55,143 nucleotides of DNA from Mycolicibacterium hodleri. Lineage in GTDB: Bacteria; Actinomycetota; Actinomycetes; Mycobacteriales; Mycobacteriaceae. Numbering within the stretch: the first letter of the stretch is position 1; each line of letters opens with the position of its first letter. The DNA is taken from contig NZ_RCZG01000013.1 of assembly GCF_006439015.1 (NCBI RefSeq), forward strand, positions 150,635-205,777, written 5' to 3'. Position numbers and translations under genes: made by a program. Below the pieces are notes generated by a model. The model searched no databases. It was not told the DNA's origin and saw only the letters and a list, made by a program, of their open reading frames with translations. Shown in pieces: positions 34,311 to 41,855 of the stretch.

Positions 34311-36161
34311 ATGGCTACGTTGTTGCGGCTCGCGACCGCAGGTTCGGTGGACGACGGCAAGTCGACGCTCATCGGGCGCCTGCTGTTCGACTCCAAGGCA
34401 GTCATGGAGGACCAGTTGGCCTCGGTGGAGCGCACGTCCAAGGAACGCGGCCACGACTACACCGACCTCGCCCTGGTAACTGATGGTCTGCGCGCCGAGC
34501 GCGAGCAGGGCATCACGATCGACGTCGCGTACCGCTACTTCGCGACGGCCAAGCGGAAGTTCATCATCGCCGACACCCCGGGCCACGTGCAGTACACGCG
34601 GAACATGGTGACGGGCGCATCGACGGCGCAGTTGGTGATCGTCCTGGTCGATGCACGCCACGGTCTGCTCGAACAGTCGCGCAGGCATGCGTTCCTGGCG
34701 TCGCTGCTCGGGATCCAGCACATCGTGTTGGCGGTCAACAAGATGGATCTCGTGGACTGGAATCAGGAGGTCTTCGAGACGATCCGCGACGACTTCCACG
34801 AGTTCGCCGCGCGACTCGACGTCCAGGACGTGACGTCCATTCCGCTGTCGGCCCTCAACGGCGACAACGTGGTTACCAAGTCGGACGTCGCGCCCTGGTA
34901 CGAGGGTCCGGCGCTGCTGAGTCACCTCGAAGAGGTGTACGTCGCGGGTGACCGCAACCTGGTCGACGTCCGATTCCCCGTGCAGTACGTCATTCGGCCG
35001 CAGACCCACGAGCACGCCGATCACCGAAGCTATGCGGGCACGATCGCCAGCGGCGTCATGCGTCCGGGCGACGAGGTCGTCGTGCTGCCAGCCGGAAAGA
35101 CCAGTCGCATCACCGAAATCGAGGGTCCGGCGGGACCTCTGACCGAGGCGTTCGCGTCGATGGCGGTGTCGATCAGCCTTGCCGACGACATCGACATCTC
35201 TCGCGGCGACATGATCGCGCGGCCCAACAACCAGCCCCACGTCGCGAAGGAGTTCGACGCGATGGTGTGTTGGATGTCGGACGACGCGGCGCTCGAACCC
35301 GGCCGCGACTACGTCATCAAGCACACCACGCGGACGACCCGCGCCAGGGTGACGGCCCTGGACTACCGGCTGGACGTCAACACGCTGCACCGCGACAAGG
35401 GCGCAACGGCGTTGAAGATCAACGAACTTGGCCGCGTGACCCTGCGCACGCAGGTGCCGCTGCTGCTCGACGAGTACTCCCGCAACGCCGCCATCGGATC
35501 GTTCATCCTGATCGATCCCGACACCAACGGCACCGTCGCCGCGGGAATGGTGCGCGACACCACCCCAGCCGCGACGCGTACGTCCACCCCGAATGCGGTG
35601 CGGCATCAGAATCTCGTCACGGCACAGGATCGGCTGTCCCGTGGCAGCACGGTGTGGTTCACCGGACTGTCGGGATCGGGCAAGTCGTCGGTCGCCATGC
35701 TGGTTGAGCAGAAACTGCTCGAAAATGGCCGTCCGGCATACGTTCTCGACGGCGACAACCTGCGCCACGGGCTGAATGCCGACCTCGGATTCACGATGGC
35801 CGACCGTGCCGAGAACCTGCGCAGGCTGGCGCACATCGCGACGCTGCTCGCCGACTCCGGACAGATCGTGCTGGTGCCCGCCATCAGCCCGCTTGAGGAG
35901 CATCGCGCACTCGCCCGCCAGGTGCACGTCGATCAGGGCTACGACTTCTTCGAGGTTTTCTGCGATACCCCGCTGGCGGATTGCGAACGCCGCGACCCGA
36001 AGGGGCTCTACGCGAAGGCGCGGGCGGGCGAGATCACGCACTTCACCGGAATCGACAGCCCGTATCAACGGCCGAAGAACCCGGATCTGCGCCTCACGCC
36101 GGACTGCGACGTAGCGGAACTGGCGCAATACGTCATCGACATGATCGACGCGAAGAAGTGA
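34311..36161 (+). CDS. cysN: Bifunctional sulfate adenylyltransferase GTPase subunit / APS kinase
   Basis: This 616-aa fusion has an N-terminal GTPase of the EF-Tu type: G1 TAGSVDDGKST near residue 10, switch II DTPGHVQYTRN and G4 NKMDLVDW, with beta-barrel domains to about residue 430. The C-terminal APS kinase (CysC) has P-loop TGLSGSGKSS near residue 450 and LDGDNLRHGLNADLGF. With CysD it makes APS, and then phosphorylates it to PAPS, the sulfate donor for reduction and for sulfotransferases. The length is close to M. tuberculosis CysN (Rv1286, recalled as 614 aa). The stop overlaps cysQ as GTGA. Confidence 0.95.
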   Translation: MATLLRLATAGSVDDGKSTLIGRLLFDSKAVMEDQLASVERTSKERGHDYTDLALVTDGLRAEREQGITIDVAYRYFATAKRKFIIADTPGHVQYTRNMVTGASTAQLVIVLVDARHGLLEQSRRHAFLASLLGIQHIVLAVNKMDLVDWNQEVFETIRDDFHEFAARLDVQDVTSIPLSALNGDNVVTKSDVAPWYEGPALLSHLEEVYVAGDRNLVDVRFPVQYVIRPQTHEHADHRSYAGTIASGVMRPGDEVVVLPAGKTSRITEIEGPAGPLTEAFASMAVSISLADDIDISRGDMIARPNNQPHVAKEFDAMVCWMSDDAALEPGRDYVIKHTTRTTRARVTALDYRLDVNTLHRDKGATALKINELGRVTLRTQVPLLLDEYSRNAAIGSFILIDPDTNGTVAAGMVRDTTPAATRTSTPNAVRHQNLVTAQDRLSRGSTVWFTGLSGSGKSSVAMLVEQKLLENGRPAYVLDGDNLRHGLNADLGFTMADRAENLRRLAHIATLLADSGQIVLVPAISPLEEHRALARQVHVDQGYDFFEVFCDTPLADCERRDPKGLYAKARAGEITHFTGIDSPYQRPKNPDLRLTPDCDVAELAQYVIDMIDAKK

Positions 36162-36940
36162 CCGGCGGGCAGGAGCGCACCGACGGGGGATTCGGCACCG
36201 ACCACGAGCTGGCGGCCCGGCTGGCGACGGAGGCCGGTGAACTGTTGCTGGGCGTGCGCGTCGAGTTCGCCGACGCGACCGCCGCCGAGCGAAAGGACGC
36301 CGGTGACAAGCGCGCTCACGACTTCTTGATGGCGGCCCTCTCAGCCGAACGGCCCGACGATGCGGTGCTTTCCGAGGAAGCGACTGCGGAAGAGCACGCC
36401 AACACCGCTCGGCTGAGCGCCGAGCGGGTCTGGATCGTCGATCCCCTCGACGGCACGCGGGAATTCTCCGAACTCGGTCGAGAGGACTGGGCGGTGCACG
36501 TGGCGCTGTGGCAGTCAGGCGAACTGGTGGCAGGCGCCGTCGCCCTGCCCGCTCAGGGCGTCACGTTGGCGACCCCCGACGTACCCCCGCCGCCGGCGGG
36601 ACCCGCCGCGCCGCGCATCATCGTGTCCCGCACCCGCCCGCCGGCGATCGCACTGGCCGTCCGCGAGGCCCTGAACGGCACTCTCGTCGAAATGGGTTCA
36701 GCGGGCGCGAAGGTTGCCGCCGTCGTGCAAGGCGTCGCGGACGCCTACGTGCACGGGGGTGGTCAGTACGAGTGGGATTCGGCCGCACCGGTCGCGGTGG
36801 CCCGAGCGGCGGGCCTCTTCACGTCGCGCCTCGACGGATCGGTGCTGCGCTACAACCAGGCCGACGTGTTGTTGCCCGACCTGATCGTCTGCAGGCCTGA
36901 ATTGGCCGACGCGATACTGGCGGTGACGACCGCGCACTAG
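36158..36940 (+). CDS. cysQ: 3'(2'),5'-bisphosphate nucleotidase (PAP phosphatase)
   Basis: This 260-aa member of the inositol monophosphatase fold has metal-binding motifs LSEEA, VDPLDGTREF and WDSAAPVAVARAAG. The GTREF form and overall similarity match M. tuberculosis CysQ (Rv2131c), which hydrolyses PAP to AMP and so relieves product inhibition of sulfotransferases and PAPS use. GTG 36158 overlaps the cysNC stop as GTGA. The first dozen residues (VTGGQERTDGGFG) are encoded by what looks like a degenerate copy of the 35-bp repeat at 39145. In M. tuberculosis cysQ lies far from cysDN, so the operon linkage here is notable. Confidence 0.87.
   Translation: MTGGQERTDGGFGTDHELAARLATEAGELLLGVRVEFADATAAERKDAGDKRAHDFLMAALSAERPDDAVLSEEATAEEHANTARLSAERVWIVDPLDGTREFSELGREDWAVHVALWQSGELVAGAVALPAQGVTLATPDVPPPPAGPAAPRIIVSRTRPPAIALAVREALNGTLVEMGSAGAKVAAVVQGVADAYVHGGGQYEWDSAAPVAVARAAGLFTSRLDGSVLRYNQADVLLPDLIVCRPELADAILAVTTAH
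36163..36192 (+). repeat. Degenerate MIRU-like repeat inside the start of cysQ
   Basis: GGCGGGCAGGAGCG at the start of this stretch and CGACGGGGGA at its end match the 35-bp repeat unit at 39145 apart from a few bases. It lies in codons 2-12 of cysQ and is read in frame as GGQERTDGGF. Confidence 0.55.
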
Positions 36941-36951
36941 CCGGCGAAAAA

Positions 36952-36973
36952 TCGATATCGCCCGCGATATCGA
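36952..36973. promoter_or_regulatory. Long perfect palindrome, cysQ / isochorismatase spacer
   Basis: Arms TCGATATCGC (36952-36961) and GCGATATCGA (36964-36973) flank CC. A 22-bp palindrome with 10-bp perfect arms and a 2-bp centre suits a dimeric DNA-binding protein better than a hairpin. It ends 58 bp before the isochorismatase-like gene and is probably its operator. Confidence 0.55.
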
Positions 36974-37031
36974 GTTCCACGGGTATCCCCATCTTCATCT
37001 CCCCGGCGACGCGCGACACTAGCCTTGGAGC

Positions 37032-37628
37032 ATGAGCAACCCGACGCTGCGCGCACTGTCCGAACTGCCACTGACGCCGGCGCCGCTGGCCGAGTCGACG
37101 CTCGTCATGATCGACTGCCAAAACACCTACACCCGCGGCGTCATGGAGCTCGAAGGCGTGCAAGCGGCGTTGGACGAGGCGTCGGCGCTGCTCGATCGGG
37201 CGCGGTCGGCAGGGATCCCGATCATCCACGTCCAGCACTCCGATGGCCCTGGCTCGCTGTACGACATCGAGGGCGAGAGCGGCGCGATCGTCACCCGCGT
37301 CGCTCCTCGCGATGGCGAAACCGTTGTGGTGAAGCAGTATCCGAACTCGTTCGTAGAGACTGACTTCGACGAACAGTTGAAGGCGGTCGAGGCGGGCAAT
37401 CTGGTGATCGCGGGTTTCATGACGCACATGTGCGTCAACTCGACGGCACGCGGCGCCTTCAACCACGGCTACGCACCAACCGTCGTGGCCTCTGCAACGG
37501 CGACCAGGTCGCTTCCGGGAGTGAGCGGTGAGCCCGTCCCTGCGGCGGTGATGCAGTCGGCCAGCCTGGCGGGCATGGCGGATCTGTTCGCCGTCGTGGT
37601 GGCTGGCGCCGCGAGCATCCCCGACTGA
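37032..37628 (+). CDS. Isochorismatase-like cysteine hydrolase
   Basis: This 198-aa protein has the isochorismatase-like hydrolase fold. The catalytic triad appears as Asp in LVMIDCQNTYT, Lys in VVVKQYPNSF and Cys in GFMTHMCVNSTARGAF. Such enzymes hydrolyse amides or vinyl ethers (nicotinamidase, N-carbamoyl compounds, isochorismate); the substrate cannot be told here. ATG 37032 follows GGAG. The FMN-barrel gene starts 10 bp after its stop, so the two are likely co-transcribed. Confidence 0.83.
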   Translation: MSNPTLRALSELPLTPAPLAESTLVMIDCQNTYTRGVMELEGVQAALDEASALLDRARSAGIPIIHVQHSDGPGSLYDIEGESGAIVTRVAPRDGETVVVKQYPNSFVETDFDEQLKAVEAGNLVIAGFMTHMCVNSTARGAFNHGYAPTVVASATATRSLPGVSGEPVPAAVMQSASLAGMADLFAVVVAGAASIPD

Positions 37629-37638
37629 GAATGAACGC

Positions 37639-38310
37639 ATGACCCAGCCCTCGACCCGCATCAGCCGACTCAGCGAGAAACAGGACACGTCGCGCGGCGG
37701 GCTCGAGGCCCTCCTGGACAGCACGCCATTGGCGACCGTCGCCCTGATACGTGACGGCCATCCGGTCATCTTCCCGACCGGTTTCGCGCGAATCGGCACC
37801 GACCTGGTGATTCACGGTTCGAACGGATCGCCATGGCTTCGGGCATTGGCGACGGGTCTGCCCGCAGCCGTGTCGGTGACCACCCTGGATGGCGTCGTCG
37901 TGGCGCGCAGCGGCTTCGAGTCGTCGTTCCGCTACCGCAGCGCGGCAATCTTCGGGGTCTTCGAGAAGGTGCCCGACGCCGACAAGGTCGGTCTCCTCGA
38001 GAAACTGACCGACACCTTCATCCCCGGCCGGGTCGCTGAGTTGCGGCCCAGCAACCGCAAGGAACTTGCCGCCACGTTGGCGCTGAGAATGCCCATCGGC
38101 GAGGATAATTGGTCGCTGAAGGTCAGCGCGGGTTGGCCCGAGGACCCCGAGGAGGACGTCGCGGGGGATGCCTGGGCCGGCGTGGTGCCGATGCAGGTGA
38201 GCTACGGGGTTCCGGAGCCTGCCCCCGATCTAGCCGAGGGCATTCCGCTGCCCGAGTCGGTGCGGGCGTTGGCGGGCCCGATGCGCAATCCGCCCCCGTC
38301 AGTCCAGTAG
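37639..38310 (+). CDS. FMN-binding split-barrel protein (pyridoxamine-phosphate-oxidase-like)
   Basis: This 223-aa protein is of the flavin-nucleotide-binding split-barrel type. The first strands, LATVALIRDGHPVIFPTGFA and LVIHGSNGSPWLRALATG, are typical of the group. Later come SFRYRSAAIFGVFEKV and a Trp-rich end of the barrel, followed by a Pro-rich C-terminal tail. These proteins bind FMN or F420 and have varied or unknown reductase roles. The 3' end overlaps the convergent nitrilase-like gene by 12 bases. Confidence 0.78.
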   Translation: MTQPSTRISRLSEKQDTSRGGLEALLDSTPLATVALIRDGHPVIFPTGFARIGTDLVIHGSNGSPWLRALATGLPAAVSVTTLDGVVVARSGFESSFRYRSAAIFGVFEKVPDADKVGLLEKLTDTFIPGRVAELRPSNRKELAATLALRMPIGEDNWSLKVSAGWPEDPEEDVAGDAWAGVVPMQVSYGVPEPAPDLAEGIPLPESVRALAGPMRNPPPSVQ

Positions 38311-39126
38311 CGCCGTGCGACGGTAGAGGTCGGTGCGTCGGTCGCCGTGGACGTCGTTGTTGTCGTTGAACCGCTTGATCCGCGACTGGGCCAGATCGAC
38401 GTCGGCGGTGATGCTGCCCGGTGTGCAATACTCGGCGATCGCCATCGGGTAGCCGTTGGCATCGGTGATCACGCTCCCGCCCACCCAGTCTTGGCCACGC
38501 TCGACACCGGCGCGGTCGCACACCGCGAGCGGCATCCGGTTCATGCCCGCGCCTGCGAGAGCGCGCACCTGTTCGGTCGGCCGCTCGCCGTCGGGGCGGG
38601 GGAGCAGCGGCCAGTTGACCGGCGCACAGAGTAGGTCGGCGCCCGCCAGTGCCACCGCCCGGACCCACTCGGGGAATTCGACGTCGTAGCAGATCATTAC
38701 GCCGATGCGACCATGCGCGGTGTCGATCAGCAGGGGTAGGTCGTCGGCTCGGTCGAACACATTGTTCTCGGTGTCCCACAGGTGCGCCTTGCGGTAGACA
38801 CCGCGCAGCCCGCTCCGGTCGACGACGGCAGCGCTGTTGTAGACCTTCCCGCCCGCGGCTTCTGGGAACCCGGCGACGATGGTCAGGTCGAATGCTTCGG
38901 CGAGATTGGCCCACGCGGTAATGGCTGGCCCGTCGCGAGTTTCCGCGAGCGATTCGAGTTCGGCACGGTCGGCGAACACGTAGCCCGAGGAGGCGAGCTC
39001 CGGAAGCACGACGATTTGGGCGCCGTCGGTGGCCGCGGCCTCGATCGCAGCCGTCGCCGTGATCTGGTTTCCGGTGGTGTCCCCGATCCGCAGCGGGATC
39101 TGGCAGCAGGTGACGCGGGTTGTCAT
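38299..39126 (-). CDS. Carbon-nitrogen hydrolase (nitrilase superfamily)
   Basis: This 275-aa amidase-type enzyme has the catalytic triad of the superfamily: Glu in VVLPELASSGYVF, Lys in VYRKAHLWDTE and Cys in VMICYDVEFPEWVR. A typical aliphatic-amidase or N-carbamoyl-type end is present (GGSVITDANGYPMA). It hydrolyses a C-N bond in an amide or nitrile of unknown identity. The start at 39126 (MTTRVTCCQ) is just upstream, on the other strand, of the triple repeat. It overlaps the FMN-barrel gene tail to tail. Confidence 0.85.
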   Translation of the reverse strand: MTTRVTCCQIPLRIGDTTGNQITATAAIEAAATDGAQIVVLPELASSGYVFADRAELESLAETRDGPAITAWANLAEAFDLTIVAGFPEAAGGKVYNSAAVVDRSGLRGVYRKAHLWDTENNVFDRADDLPLLIDTAHGRIGVMICYDVEFPEWVRAVALAGADLLCAPVNWPLLPRPDGERPTEQVRALAGAGMNRMPLAVCDRAGVERGQDWVGGSVITDANGYPMAIAEYCTPGSITADVDLAQSRIKRFNDNNDVHGDRRTDLYRRTALLD

Positions 39127-39144
39127 GTACTGATCGTGGCCTAT

Positions 39145-39267
39145 GCGGCGGGCAGGAGCGAAGCGACGGGGGAATTGTTGCGGCGGGCAGGAGCGAAGCG
39201 ACGGGGGAATTGTTGCGGCGGGCAGGAGCGAAGCGACGGGGGAATTGTTGCGGCGGGCGGTTTCGAA
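39145..39267 (+). repeat. Three perfect tandem 35-bp repeats plus a partial fourth
   Basis: Units at 39145-39179, 39180-39214 and 39215-39249 are identical. Each begins GCGGCGGGCAGGAGCG, has the core GCGAAGCGACGGGGG and ends AATTGTT. A partial fourth copy (39250-39267) degrades into TTTCGAAGC. The period of 35 is not a multiple of 3, and the array is intergenic between the nitrilase-like and Rrf2 genes. It is related to the copies at 34253 and 36163. Perfect identity suggests recent copying and probable copy-number variation, as in MIRU-VNTR loci. Confidence 0.9.
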
Positions 39268-39293
39268 GCCAGGTCAATGGCATGATTCGCTTC

Positions 39294-39764
39294 ATGCGGA
39301 TGTCGGCCAAGGCGGAGTATGCCGTCCGGGCCATGGTGCAGCTGGCGACGGTCGCGGACGGAGCCATCGTCAAGACCGATGATCTGGCCAAGGCCCAGGG
39401 CATCCCCTCGCAGTTTCTGGTCGACATCCTTTCCGATCTGCGCACCGATCGGCTGGTCCGCAGCCACCGTGGTCGCGACGGTGGCTACACGCTGGCCAGG
39501 CCCGCCGCCGAGATCAGCGTCGCCGACGTGCTGCGCTGCATCGACGGGCCGCTGGCCAGTGTCCGCGACATCGGTCTTGGTGACCTCCCGTACTCGGGTC
39601 CGACGGCCGCGCTGACCGATGTCTGGCGGGCTCTGCGCGCCAGCATGCGGTCCGTGCTGGAGGAGACCAGCCTCGCCGACGTCGCGGCGGGTGACCTCCC
39701 TGGCCACGTCGTAGCACTCGCGGGCGATTACGTGAGCCAGGAGGCGGAGCGCGGCCACCGCTAG
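39294..39764 (+). CDS. Rrf2-family transcriptional regulator (Rv1287-like)
   Basis: This 156-aa Rrf2 regulator aligns by eye over its whole length with M. tuberculosis Rv1287: MRMSAKAEYAVRAMVQLA, then IPSQFLVDILSDLRTDRLVR, and ASVRDIGLGDLPYSGPT. The winged helix is at the N-terminus. Only one Cys is present (LRCIDG), so the three-Cys iron-sulfur site of IscR is lacking and a cluster-free mode like CymR is expected. ATG 39294 is preferred; ATG 39282 and 39300 are alternatives. Conserved linkage to cysD/cysN suggests a role in sulfur metabolism, possibly at the cysD palindrome, but this is untested. Confidence 0.88.
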   Translation: MRMSAKAEYAVRAMVQLATVADGAIVKTDDLAKAQGIPSQFLVDILSDLRTDRLVRSHRGRDGGYTLARPAAEISVADVLRCIDGPLASVRDIGLGDLPYSGPTAALTDVWRALRASMRSVLEETSLADVAAGDLPGHVVALAGDYVSQEAERGHR

Positions 39765-39833
39765 CTCCCACCTCTTTGCGTCCTCGCCCCGGGTTGCACG
39801 ATCCAGCGACGACGGGTGCGGCGCCGGGGCATC

Positions 39834-39932
39834 ATGTCGGAGGTGGCGCAGGTGGTGATCGGCGAAGGACTAGGCGGTCGGCCGGTGCGCTACGCGGTGT
39901 TTCCCGACCTCGCAAGGCGGTGTACCAGGTGA
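39834..39932 (+). CDS. Possible 32-aa leader ORF overlapping the next gene
   Basis: ATG 39834 opens a short frame (MSEVAQVVIGEGLGGRPV onward) whose TGA shares four bases with the GTG start at 39929 (GTGA). The same overlap style joins real genes elsewhere here, so it may be a translated leader or a gene remnant. There is no recognisable similarity, and chance cannot be excluded. Confidence 0.25.
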   Translation: MSEVAQVVIGEGLGGRPVRYAVFPDLARRCTR

Positions 39933-40942
39933 GTTTCGACGTCCGCTCGCTCGACAAACCCGTGATCGTCGCACCGATGGCCGGTGGGCCGACGACGCCC
40001 GCGCTGGCCGCCGCGGCTTCGACATCTGGCGGGCTCGGGTTTCTGGCCGGCGGCTATCTGACGGCGGAGGAGTTCGCCGGTCGCATCACCGAGGCTCGCG
40101 GTCTGACGACCGGACCGCTGGGGGTGAACCTCTTCGTCGTACGTTCGAGCGTGGCTCGGCCCGAAGCGATCCGGCAATACGCGCTGGATCTCGCCGACGA
40201 GTCGGAGCAGTACGGCGCGCATCTCGGCGAGGCGCGCTTCGACGATGACGAATGGTCCGCGAAGCTGGACATAGTGATGGATCTCAGGCCGGAGGTCGTT
40301 TCGTTCACGTTCGGCGTGCCCGAGGCGGCCGAATGTGCGCAGCTGCGTGGGGCGGGCGTCACGATGGTTGCGACGGTGACGACCCTGGCGGAGGCCGAGG
40401 CTGCCGTCGCGCGCGGCGTCGACGTCGTCGCCGTCCAGGGTCCCGAGGCGGGCGGACACCGCGGCACGATCGACCCCGGAGCCCTGCCACCGACGCAGCC
40501 GTTGAGCCAGTTGTTGCGCGCGACGACGATCGCACTCGACGTCCCGGTGATCGCGGCCGGTGGGTTGATGACAGCGGTCGACGTCGCCGACGTGCTCGTG
40601 TCGGGGGCGGCGGCGGCCCAGTTGGGGACCGCCTTCCTTTTGGCCACGGAGGCGGGCAGCAGCCCAGTCCACCGCGCAGCACTACGCGACCCGCAGTTCA
40701 CCGAAACGGTTGTCACGCGGTGCTTCTCGGGCCGCTATGCACGTGGGCTCCGCAACCGCTTCATCGACGAGCACGATGCGCAGGCGCCGTTGGGCTATCC
40801 CGAGATCCACTACCTGACGAGTCCCGTCCGGGCAGCGTCGATTCGGGCCGGTGACCCGCACGGCGCGAACATCTGGGCGGGCACCGGTTTTCAGAAGGCC
40901 ACCGAGGGTTCGGTCGCCGACATCATGGCGTCGCTGGTGTGA
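39929..40942 (+). CDS. Nitronate monooxygenase-like FMN enzyme
   Basis: This 337-aa TIM-barrel FMN enzyme belongs to the 2-nitropropane dioxygenase/nitronate monooxygenase group. Characteristic blocks are VIVAPMAGGPTTPALAAAAS, VVAVQGPEAGGHRG, VPVIAAGGLMTAVDVADVL and AAAAQLGTAFLLATEAGSS. The C-terminus (IWAGTGFQKATEGSVADIM) is also typical. It would oxidise nitronates or a related anion using FMN and oxygen. GTG 39929 is the start that fits the family N-terminus; the upstream open frame to 39776 has no similarity. It is convergent with the DUF4097 gene across a hairpin. Confidence 0.85.
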   Translation: MSFDVRSLDKPVIVAPMAGGPTTPALAAAASTSGGLGFLAGGYLTAEEFAGRITEARGLTTGPLGVNLFVVRSSVARPEAIRQYALDLADESEQYGAHLGEARFDDDEWSAKLDIVMDLRPEVVSFTFGVPEAAECAQLRGAGVTMVATVTTLAEAEAAVARGVDVVAVQGPEAGGHRGTIDPGALPPTQPLSQLLRATTIALDVPVIAAGGLMTAVDVADVLVSGAAAAQLGTAFLLATEAGSSPVHRAALRDPQFTETVVTRCFSGRYARGLRNRFIDEHDAQAPLGYPEIHYLTSPVRAASIRAGDPHGANIWAGTGFQKATEGSVADIMASLV

Positions 40943-40945
40943 CGG

Positions 40946-40966
40946 CGTCGTTCGCCCGACACGACG
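40946..40966. terminator. Hairpin at convergent junction (nitronate monooxygenase / DUF4097)
   Basis: CGTCGT (40946-40951) and ACGACG (40961-40966) form 6-bp arms around a 9-base loop, in the 25-bp gap between two convergent stops. There is no U-run. It is a plausible two-way terminator. Confidence 0.4.
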
Positions 40967-40967
40967 A

Positions 40968-41834
40968 TCAGCTCCTTTTGCTGGTGTCGACCGTGACATT
41001 GCCGTCGTCGGACCGAACTGTCACCTCCGACACGGCCCGTGTCGGATCGGTGGTCTCGGGGACACGAACCGTCGTCGTGTCTCCGGAGCGGGTGCGGACG
41101 AAGTAGGGCCCCTTCGCCGGCAATTCGATCGCGACGTCGCCGTCGCGGGTGGTGGCTGCGATCCTGCGCGGTGCGGCGCCGGCGAAAGTGACTGCCACGT
41201 CGCCATCCACGGATTCCGCGACGAACCACTCGGTGACCGATATCGGCTCGCGCGATACCACGTCGCCGTCCTTGGCGGTGATCTCGACGCGGTGCGCGGC
41301 GCCGTTCAGCACCACCCTGCCGTCTGCCGTGCGTGCGGTCAATCGATCGAGGTCGGCATCCACGATCAGGGCGCCATCTTCTTGCTGGGTCGTGACGGAC
41401 AGGCCCGATGCCAGCCGAGGTGGAAGGGTGACGGTGACCTCGCCCATGCGGCCCCAGTCCATCATCGTTGGCGAGTCGGTGGTGAGCCCGATCCGGGTGC
41501 CCCCGGCGTCCACGGTGACGTCCAGGTGCCGTACACCGCTTCGGCTCGAGTTCAGCAGGCGCAGATCGACCCGCGGCGAACTCGCCTGCGGGTCGCTTCT
41601 CAGACGGATGGTGGCATCGCCGACGTCGATCGTCAGCGACTGCAGATCGGTCGGTAGATCCTTGCGCTCGTTGCTCACTCGCAGTGTGTTGATTCCATAC
41701 GCGGTCACGCCGAGCGCCACGACGCAGCCGATGACCAGCACCGAGGCGGCAATGACGAGGATGGCCCGCACCGCCGTGCGATTTCCGGGAGTGAGCGGCG
41801 GTGGAACCAGAGGTGGGGGAGCGATGGTAGTCAT
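40968..41834 (-). CDS. Membrane-anchored DUF4097-type protein (LiaG-like)
   Basis: This 288-aa protein has a Pro-rich cytoplasmic N-terminus and one membrane helix (AILVIAASVLVIGCVVALGV). The long extracytoplasmic part has repeating beta strands with S-x-D-G-D-V units: TAKDGDVVS, ESVDGDVAV, TTRDGDVAIEL, RSDDGNVTVD. This is the DUF4097/putative adhesin beta-helix pattern. B. subtilis LiaG, from the cell-envelope stress locus liaGFSR, has the same domain. Here it is the third gene of a kinase-regulator-DUF4097 set, 21 bp after the regulator, so an envelope role is likely by context. Confidence 0.78.
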   Translation of the reverse strand: MTTIAPPPLVPPPLTPGNRTAVRAILVIAASVLVIGCVVALGVTAYGINTLRVSNERKDLPTDLQSLTIDVGDATIRLRSDPQASSPRVDLRLLNSSRSGVRHLDVTVDAGGTRIGLTTDSPTMMDWGRMGEVTVTLPPRLASGLSVTTQQEDGALIVDADLDRLTARTADGRVVLNGAAHRVEITAKDGDVVSREPISVTEWFVAESVDGDVAVTFAGAAPRRIAATTRDGDVAIELPAKGPYFVRTRSGDTTTVRVPETTDPTRAVSEVTVRSDDGNVTVDTSKRS

Positions 41835-41855
41835 GGCGAAATTCCCTTCAGCGGT

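Noticed and set aside
39145..39267. Regular tandem array suggesting CRISPR
   Set aside because: Units are directly adjacent with no variable spacers, the period is 35 bp, and there are no cas genes; it is a MIRU-like tandem repeat.
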